Assembly (NCBI GenBank): GCA_937927845.1
Contig: CALFXE010000010.1
Coordinates: 110,166-174,165, forward strand
Origin: an uncultured Paludibacter sp.
Lineage (GTDB): Bacteria; Bacteroidota; Bacteroidia; Bacteroidales; Paludibacteraceae
DNA length: 64,000 bases
Direction: 5' to 3'
A program made the translations under genes and the position numbers. Shown in pieces: positions 28,733 to 37,975 of the stretch. Under the pieces are notes generated by a model, which searched no databases, was not told the DNA's origin, and saw only the letters and a list, made by a program, of their open reading frames with translations. Numbering within the stretch: position 1 is the first letter of the stretch; every line of letters begins with the position of its first letter.

Positions 28733-31700
28733 ATGGTGAATCAAAATAATATCAATGTTTCTGTCCTTGACAATTTAATAATAGGTCGTGTTGAACCTCA
28801 TATTTACGCTTTTTCCACAGAGACAGTTCCAAATTACCTTAAAGTTGGAGATACATATCGTCCAATTGAAACTAGATTAAATGAATGGCGTAAATACTTT
28901 CCTAATCTTGAAAAGCAATTTACCGAAATAGCTAAGGTTGATGAAGAAACATTTTATAGGGATTTTGCCATTCACTATTTTTTAGAAAATGAACTCAAAA
29001 AAGAAAGATTAGATAAAAAAACAATCAAGAACCTTCCATATTTTTCGAATGAATTTTTCAAAAATGCAACAAATAAAGACATTAAAGATGCAATAAAGGA
29101 TATCAAAAATAATCATGATAAAAATAATCATAAATACCAGTATTACAAATTTGATGCAAGTAGAATTCCTATAACACACACATACGCAAGAACAGAAAAC
29201 TACAATCCCAGACCAAATCAACAAGAAACAATTGATAAGTTTAATATCGCTTTAAAAAAAGGCAGAAAAAACCTTTTAATGTATGCTGTCATGCGTTTTG
29301 GCAAATCATTTACATCAATGTGTTGTGCTACGGAAATGAAAGCAAAAGTTGTTGTAATTGTAACTGCAAAAGCTGATGTTAAAGAAGAATGGAAAAGAAC
29401 AGTGGAGAGCCATATTAGATTTTCAGAATATGAATTTGCAGATAGCAATACATTACTTCAAGATGAAAAAGTAATTAAGAAAAAAGTAAAAGAAGGAAAA
29501 AGAATCGTACTCTTTCTCACTTTACAAGATTTACAAGGGGAAGAAGTAAAACAAAAACATAAAGAAGTGTTTAAAACCACTTTTGATTTACTTATTGTTG
29601 ATGAGACTCATTTTGGTGCTAGAGCTAGTGAATACGGGAAAGTTTTGCTTGATAGTGGTTTAAAGGATAATCAAATAAAAAATGAACAAAAGAAAAATGA
29701 TGATTCAATAGAAATACTTGAAAAATCTACAGAAAAATACACAAAAGAACTTAAGCCAGACGTTAGAATACATCTTTCGGGTACACCCTATCGTATTTTG
29801 ATGGGTAGTGAATTTACAGATGATGATATTATTGCTTTTTATCAATTCTCTGATATTGCAAACGACCAAGAAGCGTGGGATAAAGAAAATATTAATAAGG
29901 ACGAAATAAAGGAATGGGACAATCCATATTATGGTTTTCCTCAAATGATTCGTTTTGCTTTTAATCCAAATGAATCTTCCAGAAAAAAAATGGAGGAATT
30001 AAAGAAACATGGTGTTACTTATGCATTCTCATCTTTGTTTAAACCGAAATCTATATCAAAAGATAATGCAAATCAAAATCATAAAAGATTTGAGCACGAA
30101 AATGAAATTATAGATTTATTGGAAGTAATTGATGGCTCAAAAAAAGATGAAAACCTACTCGGTTTTCTTGATTATGAGAAAATCAAAGATGGTAATATGT
30201 GTCGTCATATTGTTTGCGTTTTACCTTATCGTGCTTCATGCGATGCGTTCGAAAATTTAATTAAAATAAATAAGAAAAAATTTAAAAATCTCAATTCTTA
30301 TGAAATAATAAATATTGCTGGTGTTGATAATGACAGACAGTATAAAGAAACACAAACTGTTAAAGCTAAAATAAAGGAATGTGAATCTGAAAATAAGAAA
30401 ACACTTACATTAACTGTAAATAGAATGCTTACAGGTAGCACCGTTGAAGAATGGGACACAATGCTATATTTAAAAGATACCGCATCTCCACAGGAATATG
30501 ACCAAGCTGTATTTCGCTTACAAAATCAATATATACGAAAATATACTGAACCAAGCGGGGATGTCGTTAAATTCAACATGAAACCCCAAACTCTTCTTGT
30601 TGATTTTGACCCAAATAGAATGTTTAGTATGCAGGAGCAGAAATCACAGATTTATAATGTAAATACAGAAGCGAATGGTAATAGTAAATTAGAAGAAAGA
30701 ATTAAACGGGAACTTGAAATATCTCCGATAATTATATTAAACAAAAATAAAATAGTTCAAGTAATTCCTACGGATGTATTAGATGCTGTTCGTAAATACT
30801 CAAGTGAACGCAGCGTATTAGATGAAGCTACAACAATACCAGTTGATTTTTCTCTTATAAATATTGATGAAATAAAAGCTGAAATTGAAAAGCAAGGAAA
30901 AATTGGTTCAAAACAAGGTTTAGAAATAAAACCAACAGAAGGTGATGGTGAGGATACTGAAGTCCCTTCTGATGGTAATGATGACGATGATACAAATACT
31001 ACTGATACTGTTTCTAAAGATAAAGATTCTGATTCGAATGCAAATGAAGAAGCAGATTTCAGAAGTAAATTTGCAATGTATTATGCGAAAATTTTGTTTT
31101 TCGCATTTCTTACAGAATCTAAAATAAAATCACTTACTGAAATAATTAAGGAACTTGATAAAGGGTTAGATAATAAGAGAATAACAGCAAGTTTGGATTT
31201 AAATAAAACTATTTTGGAATTGCTCCAAAACAAAATGAATCCTTTTATATTAAGTAAGTTAGATTATAAAATCTTCAATATAAATACACTTGCAAATGAT
31301 AAAACATTAGAACCAATACAAAGAGCTAGTAATGCATTAAAAAAGTTTAGTCGTTTGTCAATGTCAGAAGTTGTTACACCAGAAAACATTACTGATGAAA
31401 TTATAAATATTTTACCATCAAAGGATATTAATAAGAAAACAAAGATATTAGATATAGCAGCGAAACAAGGAGAATTTGTTTATTCTGTTTATAAAAAATA
31501 TGGGAAAGAAATAGCAAATAATTTTTATTCAATTCCAACTTCCAAAATAGCTTATGAATTTACACGTAAAGTTTATAATTTATTAGAATTGAACAATTCA
31601 AATATCGTTAAAGATTATACAACTTACGATTTGTTAAAACAAACCGACATTATTAAAACCGACAAAATTAAAATAGGAGATACATTTATGAAATTTGATG

Positions 31701-32725
31701 TTATTGTAGGCAATCCGCCTTATCAGGAAAATATCAGTAGCAGTTCTAACAATGCCTCTTTGAGTAAACAATTGTTCCCTGATTTTGTTAAAATTTCAAT
31801 TTCTCTAAAAGCAGATTATTTATCATTAATAACACCTTCAAGATGGTTTACTGGTGATGCACAAGATAAATCTTTTTTAAAGTTAAGAGAATTTATAAAA
31901 GAGAATAATCATATTGTTAAAATCGTTAATTATCCAAACTCGGGTTCAATCTTTCCAAATGTTTTAATAAGTGGTGGTATCAACTACTTTCTTTATAGCC
32001 CAAAACATAATGGTAATGTTGAATTTACCGAATTTTATAATGAGAAAAACAACATTACAACAAATCGCCCTTTGTTTGAAGAAGGTTTGGATATTATTTT
32101 GAGCAGTAGTAAGAATTATAAAATAATCCAAAAGATTAAAAAAGATAATTTTATTTCTATGACTACAATCACTCAGGGTAGAAATGCATTTGGTATTGTA
32201 GGTAAAGATGCTAATGATGTTTCTGAAACAAATAAACAAAAGGGATTTTATGAACTTCGTTGCAGATATGAAGAAATTAGATATGTTGACAAGAAATTCA
32301 TTACTAAGAATATTGACATTGCAAATAAATGGAAAATTTTTATTTCCAAAGGCAATGGTGGTGCGGGTCTATTGACAGATAATAATGAGGTGGCTATTCT
32401 AGGTAAACCATATATAGGAAAACCGTTTTCTGCATGTACTGATTCTTTGATTCCCATTGGTTGTTTTGATAGTGAATTCGAAGCTAATGCACTAATAAGT
32501 TATATTAAATCAAAATTTTTACGTTATGTCGTAGGATTATTAAAGGTTTCTCAAAATGTTTCTCAAAATGTTTATCAATTTGTTCCTTTACAAAATTTCA
32601 CACCAAAATCAGACATAGATTGGAATAAATCAATTGCAAATATAGACCAACAACTTTACAAAAAATATAAATTAACAAAAGATGAAATTGAAATGATAGA
32701 GAGTAAAATTAAAGTAATGGAATAG
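28733..32725 (+). CDS. GIY-YIG / DEAD-box helicase / Eco57I-type methylase fusion, single-chain restriction enzyme
   Basis: 1330 residues in three parts. Residues about 15-100 resemble a GIY-YIG nuclease (HIYAFSTETVPNYLKVGDTY, then ETRLNEW). Residues about 160-680 are a superfamily 2 helicase: MRFGKS (Lys191), DETH (290-293), HLSGTPYR, and a C-terminal RecA-like lobe with LTVNRMLTGSTVEEW. An acidic low-complexity linker lies near residues 740-775. Residues about 870-1330 form an N6-adenine methylase: ILDIAAKQGEF (SAM site) and NPPY at 994-997, then a target-recognition-like tail. This suggests DNA translocation, cleavage and protection in one chain, an anti-phage restriction system. It fills most of C2. 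Confidence 0.8.
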   Translation: MVNQNNINVSVLDNLIIGRVEPHIYAFSTETVPNYLKVGDTYRPIETRLNEWRKYFPNLEKQFTEIAKVDEETFYRDFAIHYFLENELKKERLDKKTIKNLPYFSNEFFKNATNKDIKDAIKDIKNNHDKNNHKYQYYKFDASRIPITHTYARTENYNPRPNQQETIDKFNIALKKGRKNLLMYAVMRFGKSFTSMCCATEMKAKVVVIVTAKADVKEEWKRTVESHIRFSEYEFADSNTLLQDEKVIKKKVKEGKRIVLFLTLQDLQGEEVKQKHKEVFKTTFDLLIVDETHFGARASEYGKVLLDSGLKDNQIKNEQKKNDDSIEILEKSTEKYTKELKPDVRIHLSGTPYRILMGSEFTDDDIIAFYQFSDIANDQEAWDKENINKDEIKEWDNPYYGFPQMIRFAFNPNESSRKKMEELKKHGVTYAFSSLFKPKSISKDNANQNHKRFEHENEIIDLLEVIDGSKKDENLLGFLDYEKIKDGNMCRHIVCVLPYRASCDAFENLIKINKKKFKNLNSYEIINIAGVDNDRQYKETQTVKAKIKECESENKKTLTLTVNRMLTGSTVEEWDTMLYLKDTASPQEYDQAVFRLQNQYIRKYTEPSGDVVKFNMKPQTLLVDFDPNRMFSMQEQKSQIYNVNTEANGNSKLEERIKRELEISPIIILNKNKIVQVIPTDVLDAVRKYSSERSVLDEATTIPVDFSLINIDEIKAEIEKQGKIGSKQGLEIKPTEGDGEDTEVPSDGNDDDDTNTTDTVSKDKDSDSNANEEADFRSKFAMYYAKILFFAFLTESKIKSLTEIIKELDKGLDNKRITASLDLNKTILELLQNKMNPFILSKLDYKIFNINTLANDKTLEPIQRASNALKKFSRLSMSEVVTPENITDEIINILPSKDINKKTKILDIAAKQGEFVYSVYKKYGKEIANNFYSIPTSKIAYEFTRKVYNLLELNNSNIVKDYTTYDLLKQTDIIKTDKIKIGDTFMKFDVIVGNPPYQENISSSSNNASLSKQLFPDFVKISISLKADYLSLITPSRWFTGDAQDKSFLKLREFIKENNHIVKIVNYPNSGSIFPNVLISGGINYFLYSPKHNGNVEFTEFYNEKNNITTNRPLFEEGLDIILSSSKNYKIIQKIKKDNFISMTTITQGRNAFGIVGKDANDVSETNKQKGFYELRCRYEEIRYVDKKFITKNIDIANKWKIFISKGNGGAGLLTDNNEVAILGKPYIGKPFSACTDSLIPIGCFDSEFEANALISYIKSKFLRYVVGLLKVSQNVSQNVYQFVPLQNFTPKSDIDWNKSIANIDQQLYKKYKLTKDEIEMIESKIKVME

Positions 32726-32740
32726 CCAACGCTTCGTAGT

Positions 32741-32798
32741 CAAGCACATTTGCAGTTCGCACAAGCCGACACACGACCAAAAACTGCAAAAGAGCTTG
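32741..32798 (+). repeat. Two-stem hairpin with ACA/AGA bulges, copy 2
   Basis: Outer stem CAAGC (32741-32745) with GCTTG (32794-32798); inner stem TTTGCAGTT (32749-32757) with AACTGCAAA (32782-32790); opposed ACA and AGA between them. It lies just after the restriction gene of C2. The rest of 32726-32874 holds half-site relics (GCCAACGC at 32725, CCTAACGC near 32803) and no gene that I can support. Confidence 0.65.
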
Positions 32799-32874
32799 CC
32801 TACCCTAACGCACAGCAGACAGATAAAGTTGCAGCAAAAATGAAAGACAGAATGACGAAAGACAAGAACGGCCA

Positions 32875-33003
32875 GCTTGTAACACGCGGTATATTTTATT
32901 GCCGAGATAGTGCTAAAATGAAAGGTTGTGGCTCGCTTCAAGCTTCATCGTATCTTGACAGTGAAATGCTCCGAAGTCGGCAACAAAAACATACCGCCAT
33001 CCG
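32875..33003 (+). repeat. attC-like site of C2
   Basis: Left arm GCTTGTAA equals the reverse complement of the C2 start TTACAAGC (8 of 8). Arms GGCGGTAT-type and TTGCCGA pair with TCGGCAA and ATACCGCC near the right end; central TTGACAG motif. Right core CCG^TTA after 33003. Long class, 129 bases. Confidence 0.85.
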
Positions 33004-33485
33004 TTATATGCCAGTTTAAAAATCAGAGGGTGTTGTCCCTTGTTGATTTCGAGCTTGAAGATGAAGTTCTACGGGCTGTTTTTTTAAAAAAAAGAGTGCT
33101 GAAGATTTCGCCCTTCAAGTCGTTGGATGTGAACATCGTGAAAATTTCATTTTCAAACGATTATCATCGTTCAACGACTTGGCAAAGTTCGGATAAAAAA
33201 ATATTTAAAACAATAGCTTTTTTCTTTTTTAAAAAACATTTATATTTGTAGGCTTCAAGCTCAGGTATGGAAAAATAACTTCACATATCCGAAGCATAAA
33301 TGAAATTATTTTCCCATTTAAAATCAACAAGGTTCAAGGTTGATTTTAAAACCGGGGTTTTGGTCAGGGTTTGTGGAAATTTAAATATTGGTTTAACCAA
33401 AACCACCATATAACACGGCACTAAGTGCCATCAAAATTATGCACAAGGCATTAAAATAATTTCGACGGCACTTAGTGCCGTTCCG
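33004..33485 (+). repeat. Cassette C3: 482-bp repeat cassette, copy 2
   Basis: Same sequence as C1 by eye, with the four-way junction at 33116-33181 and promoter-like box at 33241-33248. It sits upstream of the C4 lipoprotein gene, whose own leader shows no promoter that I can see. Confidence 0.85.
33406..33485 (+). repeat. attC-like site of C3
   Basis: Same as the C1 site: left core CCATATAAC, stem of ACGGCACTAAGTGCC and GGCACTTAGTGCCGT, right core CCG^TTA after 33485. Confidence 0.8.
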
Positions 33486-33560
33486 TTAGCGTTCATTGGA
33501 AGAATATAGCGACAAACATATAAACAGATAGAACGAGTATTAACAAATAAATTTTTTAAT

Positions 33561-34292
33561 ATGAAAAAAATCAAAAACAGTCTGATCCTTCCATTTATTA
33601 TATTTTTGGGAGCATTTTTAGTATTAACAACAAGCTGTGAAAAAGCTGATAATATTATCAATAATAATAGTTTTAAAGATCAACGCGATGGTAATATTTA
33701 CAAAATAAAAAGAATAGGTGACCAAGTCTGGATGGCAGAAAACTTACGTTATTTACCAAATGTTGTAGGTGCTGAAACTGGCTCAGAAACGACACCATAT
33801 TATTATGTGTATGATTATAATGGCACAAATATTAGTGCCGCAAAAGCAACATCCAATTACAAGACTTATGGTGTATTATACAACTGGTCGGCAGCCATGA
33901 GTGGTGCCACAAGTAGTATTGGGAGTCCCAGCGAGGTGCAAGGTGTTTGTCCAAAAGGGTGGCATTTGCCTTCAAAAACGGAATTAACAGAGTTGCTTGA
34001 TTATTTAGGGAGAGATGCAATAGGCAAACTTAAAGAAGATGGCTTAGCGCATTGGAACAGCCCCAATGCAGATGCAACCAACGAAACCGGTTTTTCAGCC
34101 TTGCCCGGTGGTTATCGCAACGGTCTTGGTAAATTCGACTACATAGGCGAGGTTGGTTTATGGTGGACTGCTACTCAAAGCAATTCCAATTATGCTTGGT
34201 TGTGGTTCTTGCACTACAGTGGTAATCAGTCAGGTGTACTTGGCGCAAACGCTAAATCAATGGGCCTTTGTGTTCGTTGTATTATGGATTAA
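33561..34292 (+). CDS. FISUMP-domain lipoprotein
   Basis: 243 residues: lipoprotein signal (LVLTTSC, Cys26), then a Fibrobacter-succinogenes-major-paralogous type domain with its usual landmarks: DQRDGNIYKIKRIGDQVWMA, AENLRYLP, YGVLYNWSAAM, CPKGWHLPSKTEL, GFSALPGGYRN and a final Cys-containing strand (LCVRCI). These domains resemble C-type lectin-like folds and are common in Bacteroidota cell-surface proteins; the ligand is unknown. Sole gene of C4. Confidence 0.8.
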   Translation: MKKIKNSLILPFIIFLGAFLVLTTSCEKADNIINNNSFKDQRDGNIYKIKRIGDQVWMAENLRYLPNVVGAETGSETTPYYYVYDYNGTNISAAKATSNYKTYGVLYNWSAAMSGATSSIGSPSEVQGVCPKGWHLPSKTELTELLDYLGRDAIGKLKEDGLAHWNSPNADATNETGFSALPGGYRNGLGKFDYIGEVGLWWTATQSNSNYAWLWFLHYSGNQSGVLGANAKSMGLCVRCIMD

Positions 34293-34396
34293 GATAATTT
34301 GATGATCGAGGTAAAGCTCTATCATTTTTTAATAAATTTTAAATCATATTATTTAGCCAAATTTTAAATTGAAAATAGTTTAATAAAAACCAACGA

Positions 34397-34450
34397 AACG
34401 CTAACACGCACTATGTGTAACCCATTCGGGTTTACACATAGTGCCGTCCG
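34397..34450 (+). repeat. attC-like site of C4
   Basis: Left arm AACGCTAA is the reverse complement of the C4 start TTAGCGTT (8 of 8). Compact hairpin: GCACTATGTGTAA and CCC with GGG and TTTACACATAGTGC, loop ATTC. Right core CCG^TTG after 34450. Short class, 54 bases. Confidence 0.85.
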
Positions 34451-34499
34451 TTGTGTGCCATATTAACAGACGCAGAAGTTGAATCAAAAATCAATTGAT

Positions 34500-35549
34500 A
34501 TGAAAAACAAAATCTTTTACATTTTAATCCTGACAATTTTAGTTAGTTGCACCAATTCGAAGAATGACCTGACTGAATCAAATTTGAAGGGTGAGGTCTG
34601 GAAAATCCAAGAAACCAGTTATGAGGGTGAAGAAAAATTTGGAGAATATGTTGTTGGAGATAAAAATTATTGGGGACATAGTTATTATGAGTTCAATAAA
34701 GCTGGCAATATTACTGTATCAAAAAGACTTGATGATGATGGTGAAATAACAAGCCTTTCAAAATACACATACGACAAATCAGATAATTGTATTTCAATCG
34801 AAACTTATAAGGACGATGAACTAACTCAAAAGCAGGTAAATGTAATCGATAAAAATAAAATTGTAGAGGTTAAAGTATTTGATGAAGATGGAGAATTAGA
34901 ATCAGTCTACAAATATGAGTATAGCGGTAAAGAAATTTCTGGAGGTAGTATTTTTGATAAAAATGATAACATAACCAATTCTTTCTTTAATGAATTAAGA
35001 AATGGACTTCTTATAAAACAAACAGTAAATGACAGCATCGGTGAAACTATCAGAATAAGTAGATTTAATAGGAACAAGAATGGAGATGTAATTGAACAAG
35101 TTACACAATTTCCAAAAGACACTTCTGAATATAAATATTCATTTTCATACGAATATGATGAAGAAAGGAATTGGATAAAACAATATCAATTTGATGAAGA
35201 AGGGCAGATTGAAGATATAATTATTAGAAACATTGTATATTTTGGGGATGATAAAAAAACATATTCTGAAAATGATTTTGTAGGTATTTGGTTTGTAATT
35301 AGTTCAGATGACTCTTGGTTTGATAAAGATGATTGGTTGGAAATCCAAGACAATAAAAAATTTGACATAGGCTATGATTCAAAAGTTTGGAAATCTGGAA
35401 CTTGGGAGATTAACTCTAAAGAAAAAATATTTACTCTCAGGACTGGTAAGAATGCTGATTCAAGGAAATATAAATATAAGTTTGAAGGTTATCAGTTGAT
35501 TTTCAGCACCATACAAGACATAGAACAATTTAGACTAGAGAAAAGATAA
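34500..35549 (+). CDS. Lipoprotein with repeat region and lipocalin-like C-terminus, unknown function
   Basis: 349 residues from the ATG at 34500, which opens the lipoprotein signal (TILVSC). An in-frame TTG at 34479 is less likely. The middle has degenerate YD-like beta repeats (YTYDKSDNCISIE, YEYDEERNWIKQ), each followed by a Gly/Glu-rich turn. The last 100 residues (GIWFVISSDDSWFD onward) look like a lipocalin-like beta-barrel, with GTWEINSKEKIFTL. It is envelope-attached; no catalytic motif seen. Sole gene of C5; the C5 attC begins 5 bases after its stop. Confidence 0.6.
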   Translation: MKNKIFYILILTILVSCTNSKNDLTESNLKGEVWKIQETSYEGEEKFGEYVVGDKNYWGHSYYEFNKAGNITVSKRLDDDGEITSLSKYTYDKSDNCISIETYKDDELTQKQVNVIDKNKIVEVKVFDEDGELESVYKYEYSGKEISGGSIFDKNDNITNSFFNELRNGLLIKQTVNDSIGETIRISRFNRNKNGDVIEQVTQFPKDTSEYKYSFSYEYDEERNWIKQYQFDEEGQIEDIIIRNIVYFGDDKKTYSENDFVGIWFVISSDDSWFDKDDWLEIQDNKKFDIGYDSKVWKSGTWEINSKEKIFTLRTGKNADSRKYKYKFEGYQLIFSTIQDIEQFRLEKR

Positions 35550-35554
35550 ATACG

Positions 35555-35681
35555 GCACACAACATCGTATATAAAACATTTGGCAGTCAGTGGGTTATCG
35601 AGCATTTCAGCCCGTATCAAAAGTAGTTGTAACTTGACAGCAAAGTGCTTCGAAATGCCAAACGTTTCATATACGTAACCG
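35555..35681 (+). repeat. attC-like site of C5
   Basis: Left arm GCACACAA is the reverse complement of the C5 start TTGTGTGC (8 of 8). Arms CGTATATAAAACATTTGGC and GCCAAACGTTTCATATACG pair; central AACTTGACAG motif. Right core CCG^TTA after 35681. Long class, 127 bases. Confidence 0.85.
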
Positions 35682-36163
35682 TTATATGCCAGTTTAAAAA
35701 TCAGAGGGTGTTGTCCCTTGTTGATTTCGAGCTTGAAGATGAAGTTCTACGGGCTGTTTTTTTAAAAAAAAGAGTGCTGAAGATTTCGCCCTTCAAGTCG
35801 TTGGATGTGAACATCGTGAAAATTTCATTTTCAAACGATTATCATCGTTCAACGACTTGGCAAAGTTCGGATAAAAAAATATTTAAAACAATAGCTTTTT
35901 TCTTTTTTAAAAAACATTTATATTTGTAGGCTTCAAGCTCAGGTATGGAAAAATAACTTCACATATCCGAAGCATAAATGAAATTATTTTCCCATTTAAA
36001 ATCAACAAGGTTCAAGGTTGATTTTAAAACCGGGGTTTTGGTCAGGGTTTGTGGAAATTTAAATATTGGTTTAACCAAAACCACCATATAACACGGCACT
36101 AAGTGCCATCAAAATTATGCACAAGGCATTAAAATAATTTCGACGGCACTTAGTGCCGTTCCG
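35682..36163 (+). repeat. Cassette C6: 482-bp repeat cassette, copy 3
   Basis: Same sequence as C1 by eye, with the four-way junction at 35794-35859 and promoter-like box at 35919-35926. It sits directly upstream of the three-gene cassette C7. Confidence 0.85.
36084..36163 (+). repeat. attC-like site of C6
   Basis: Same as the C1 site; right core CCG^TTA after 36163. Confidence 0.8.
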
Positions 36164-36216
36164 TTATGCCCCATTCTATAGAAAAGACAGATAAATGAAT
36201 TAAGACTCTCATAAAA

Positions 36217-36636
36217 ATGAAATTAAAAGAAAAAGTATTAGATAAGATAATAGATAAATTTCTTGAACTTTCTATTGGGAAAGGAATAGGAGTATTGGTA
36301 CTATTTGGGTCTTCTTTGATTTATGGCATAAACTCGCTTATTCGAAAATTCTTTAATTATCAAATTGTTTTAACAATTAGTTCTGTTGTTCTAATCATAC
36401 TTGTAATTTCAATTTTCATCTTTATCATTACTTATATACTAAAAAAACGAAAATGCAAATCAAAATTTGTTGAAGGAACAGAAGTTACACTTTCTGATTA
36501 TTTTCCAGTTTTAGTCACAGGAAAATATAATTGTTTGAACAATAAAGTACATTGTCAATGGTATGATTTTAATTCATGCGAATTTAAAAGCAAATGGATT
36601 TATCAAGATTCTCTTAAACTACATAAAACCAATTGA
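36217..36636 (+). CDS. Small membrane protein, unknown function
   Basis: 139 residues with two hydrophobic segments: a weak one near residues 20-40 (GIGVLVLFGSSLIYGI) and a strong one near 48-72 (VLTISSVVLIILVISIFIF), then a Lys-rich stop-transfer and a hydrophilic domain of about 60 residues with SH3-like beta features (VLVTGKYNCLNNKVHCQWYD). No family recognised. First gene of C7, directly after the repeat cassette C6. Confidence 0.6.
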   Translation: MKLKEKVLDKIIDKFLELSIGKGIGVLVLFGSSLIYGINSLIRKFFNYQIVLTISSVVLIILVISIFIFIITYILKKRKCKSKFVEGTEVTLSDYFPVLVTGKYNCLNNKVHCQWYDFNSCEFKSKWIYQDSLKLHKTN

Positions 36637-36706
36637 TTAACAAGATATTTATTGTAGATTGTAAAACATGTTGTTTTAATATTTCATAATTTAAAAATAT
36701 AACACT

Positions 36707-37285
36707 ATGAGTGAAGTAAAATTAGTTGCTTTAGTTTTAATTCTAAACTTGGTTTTATCTTGTCAGGAATCAAAAGATAAGACTGCTGTAATTAAAAAAA
36801 TTCAGATTGAAAATTATATCGATTCGGTTACTATAAAATTTCCTGGCTTTAAGTCAAACAGTTTAATTAATGAGGAATTAAATGATTTTTTAAAAGAAGA
36901 TTTTAAAATTGCAATCGATAGTGGAATTTTATTAGATCTGCCTTTCAAATTATATAAAGTTGAAAAATGTAATAATAAGTATGTTTTAAAGCTTCAACAT
37001 TCATTAACATCCAAATTATATAAACGCGGAATACTAAATCAAATAGAGTTAGATTTGTATGCTTTTACAGATGAACAAACAGCCAAATCTCTACGAGAAG
37101 ATTTATTTTATACTGTTGACGTACGTTTTATTGAATACATAACTTTTAATAACAATGAAAAATTTTGTGCTCGAGTATTAAGCTCTCCATTTATGGGTTA
37201 TTACAAATTTGACGATGAGATAAAATTTGGAGCAATAGGTGTAGAACTTAAAAATATAAATTTAATTTCTCAAATTCAACCATAA
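36707..37285 (+). CDS. Lipoprotein of unknown function
   Basis: 192 residues with a lipoprotein signal (NLVLSC, Cys19) and a mature alpha/beta domain (IDSVTIKFPGFKSN at its start). No family recognised. The last base of its stop codon is the first base of the next ATG, so it is tightly coupled to the small membrane protein that follows in C7. Confidence 0.6.
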   Translation: MSEVKLVALVLILNLVLSCQESKDKTAVIKKIQIENYIDSVTIKFPGFKSNSLINEELNDFLKEDFKIAIDSGILLDLPFKLYKVEKCNNKYVLKLQHSLTSKLYKRGILNQIELDLYAFTDEQTAKSLREDLFYTVDVRFIEYITFNNNEKFCARVLSSPFMGYYKFDDEIKFGAIGVELKNINLISQIQP

Positions 37286-37614
37286 TGAAAAAGAAAATTG
37301 GAGGTTTAATTGTAATAATTGGCTTCACTTTGATTCTGTGGGTTTCTTATAACTATGTTAGAAATTTACATTTCACTCCATCAGTCAATCTGGAGCAACA
37401 ACATCATCACTACGGTATAAAGGATGTTGGTGAAGTGAATTTAACAGAGCAAGATATTAAGGGATTAAACGATGTAAATACAACAATTGAAAATTCCACA
37501 TTATTTTTTACAATAGTGTTTTTTGTAATTGGCTTATTACTTGTATTTTATGGATTTAAATTAAATAGAGCAATATTTCACAATAAAGAAAGAACGAGCC
37601 ATAACACGCACTAA
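37285..37614 (+). CDS. Small two-transmembrane protein, unknown function
   Basis: 109 residues with a transmembrane segment at the N-terminus (GGLIVIIGFTLILWVSY) and another near residue 80 (LFFTIVFFVIGLLLVFYGF); between them is a His-rich polar stretch (EQQHHHYG). The last codons run into the C7 attC: the stop at 37612-37614 is inside the site. No family recognised. Confidence 0.55.
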   Translation: MKKKIGGLIVIIGFTLILWVSYNYVRNLHFTPSVNLEQQHHHYGIKDVGEVNLTEQDIKGLNDVNTTIENSTLFFTIVFFVIGLLLVFYGFKLNRAIFHNKERTSHNTH

Positions 37615-37652
37615 GCGTAACCCTATCGGGTGTGCCGCTTAGTGCGAAACCG
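37597..37652 (+). repeat. attC-like site of C7
   Basis: Left arm AGCCATAA matches the reverse complement of the C7 start TTATGCCC at 6 of 8 positions, the weakest pair in the array. Hairpin GCACTAAGCG and ACCC with GGGT and CGCTTAGTGC. Right core CCG^TTA after 37652. Short class, 56 bases. Confidence 0.75.
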
Positions 37653-37823
37653 TTACCGCCAAGTGTAGGAGACAGACAACGACATAGAAAAATTGAAAAG
37701 TAAACCATTGTGAAAGGACTGAAAAACGAAATATTGAAAAGACCCAAGAGCCGACACTCAAGCCGACCCGATGTTTTTTATTTTTTTGCCACCGCACATT
37801 ATTTAAAACAATTGCCGACCCAC

Positions 37824-37888
37824 ATTGCACACATTGCCAAAGCCCCACAAACCAACTCTGCAACCAAAGCTTTGTCAAAGAGTGCAAT
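37824..37888 (+). repeat. Two-stem hairpin with ACA/AGA bulges, copy 3
   Basis: Outer stem ATTGCAC (37824-37830) with GTGCAAT (37882-37888); inner stem TTGCCAAAGC (37834-37843) with GCTTTGTCAA (37869-37878, one mismatch); opposed ACA and AGA; TTGCC follows. It occupies the leader of C8 (37653-37975), where I see no gene or clear promoter. Confidence 0.6.
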
Positions 37889-37975
37889 CTTGCCATCACA
37901 CAAAATCAATATTGCAAATTGAACAATTCAAATATTTTAAACAAAGAATACCATAAATGAATACTGCTTTGACAT

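Noticed and set aside
33437..33661. Minus-strand frames across the 482-bp unit attC (also near 27374 and 60923)
   Set aside because: They read through the folded site and differ after it, as expected for chance frames.
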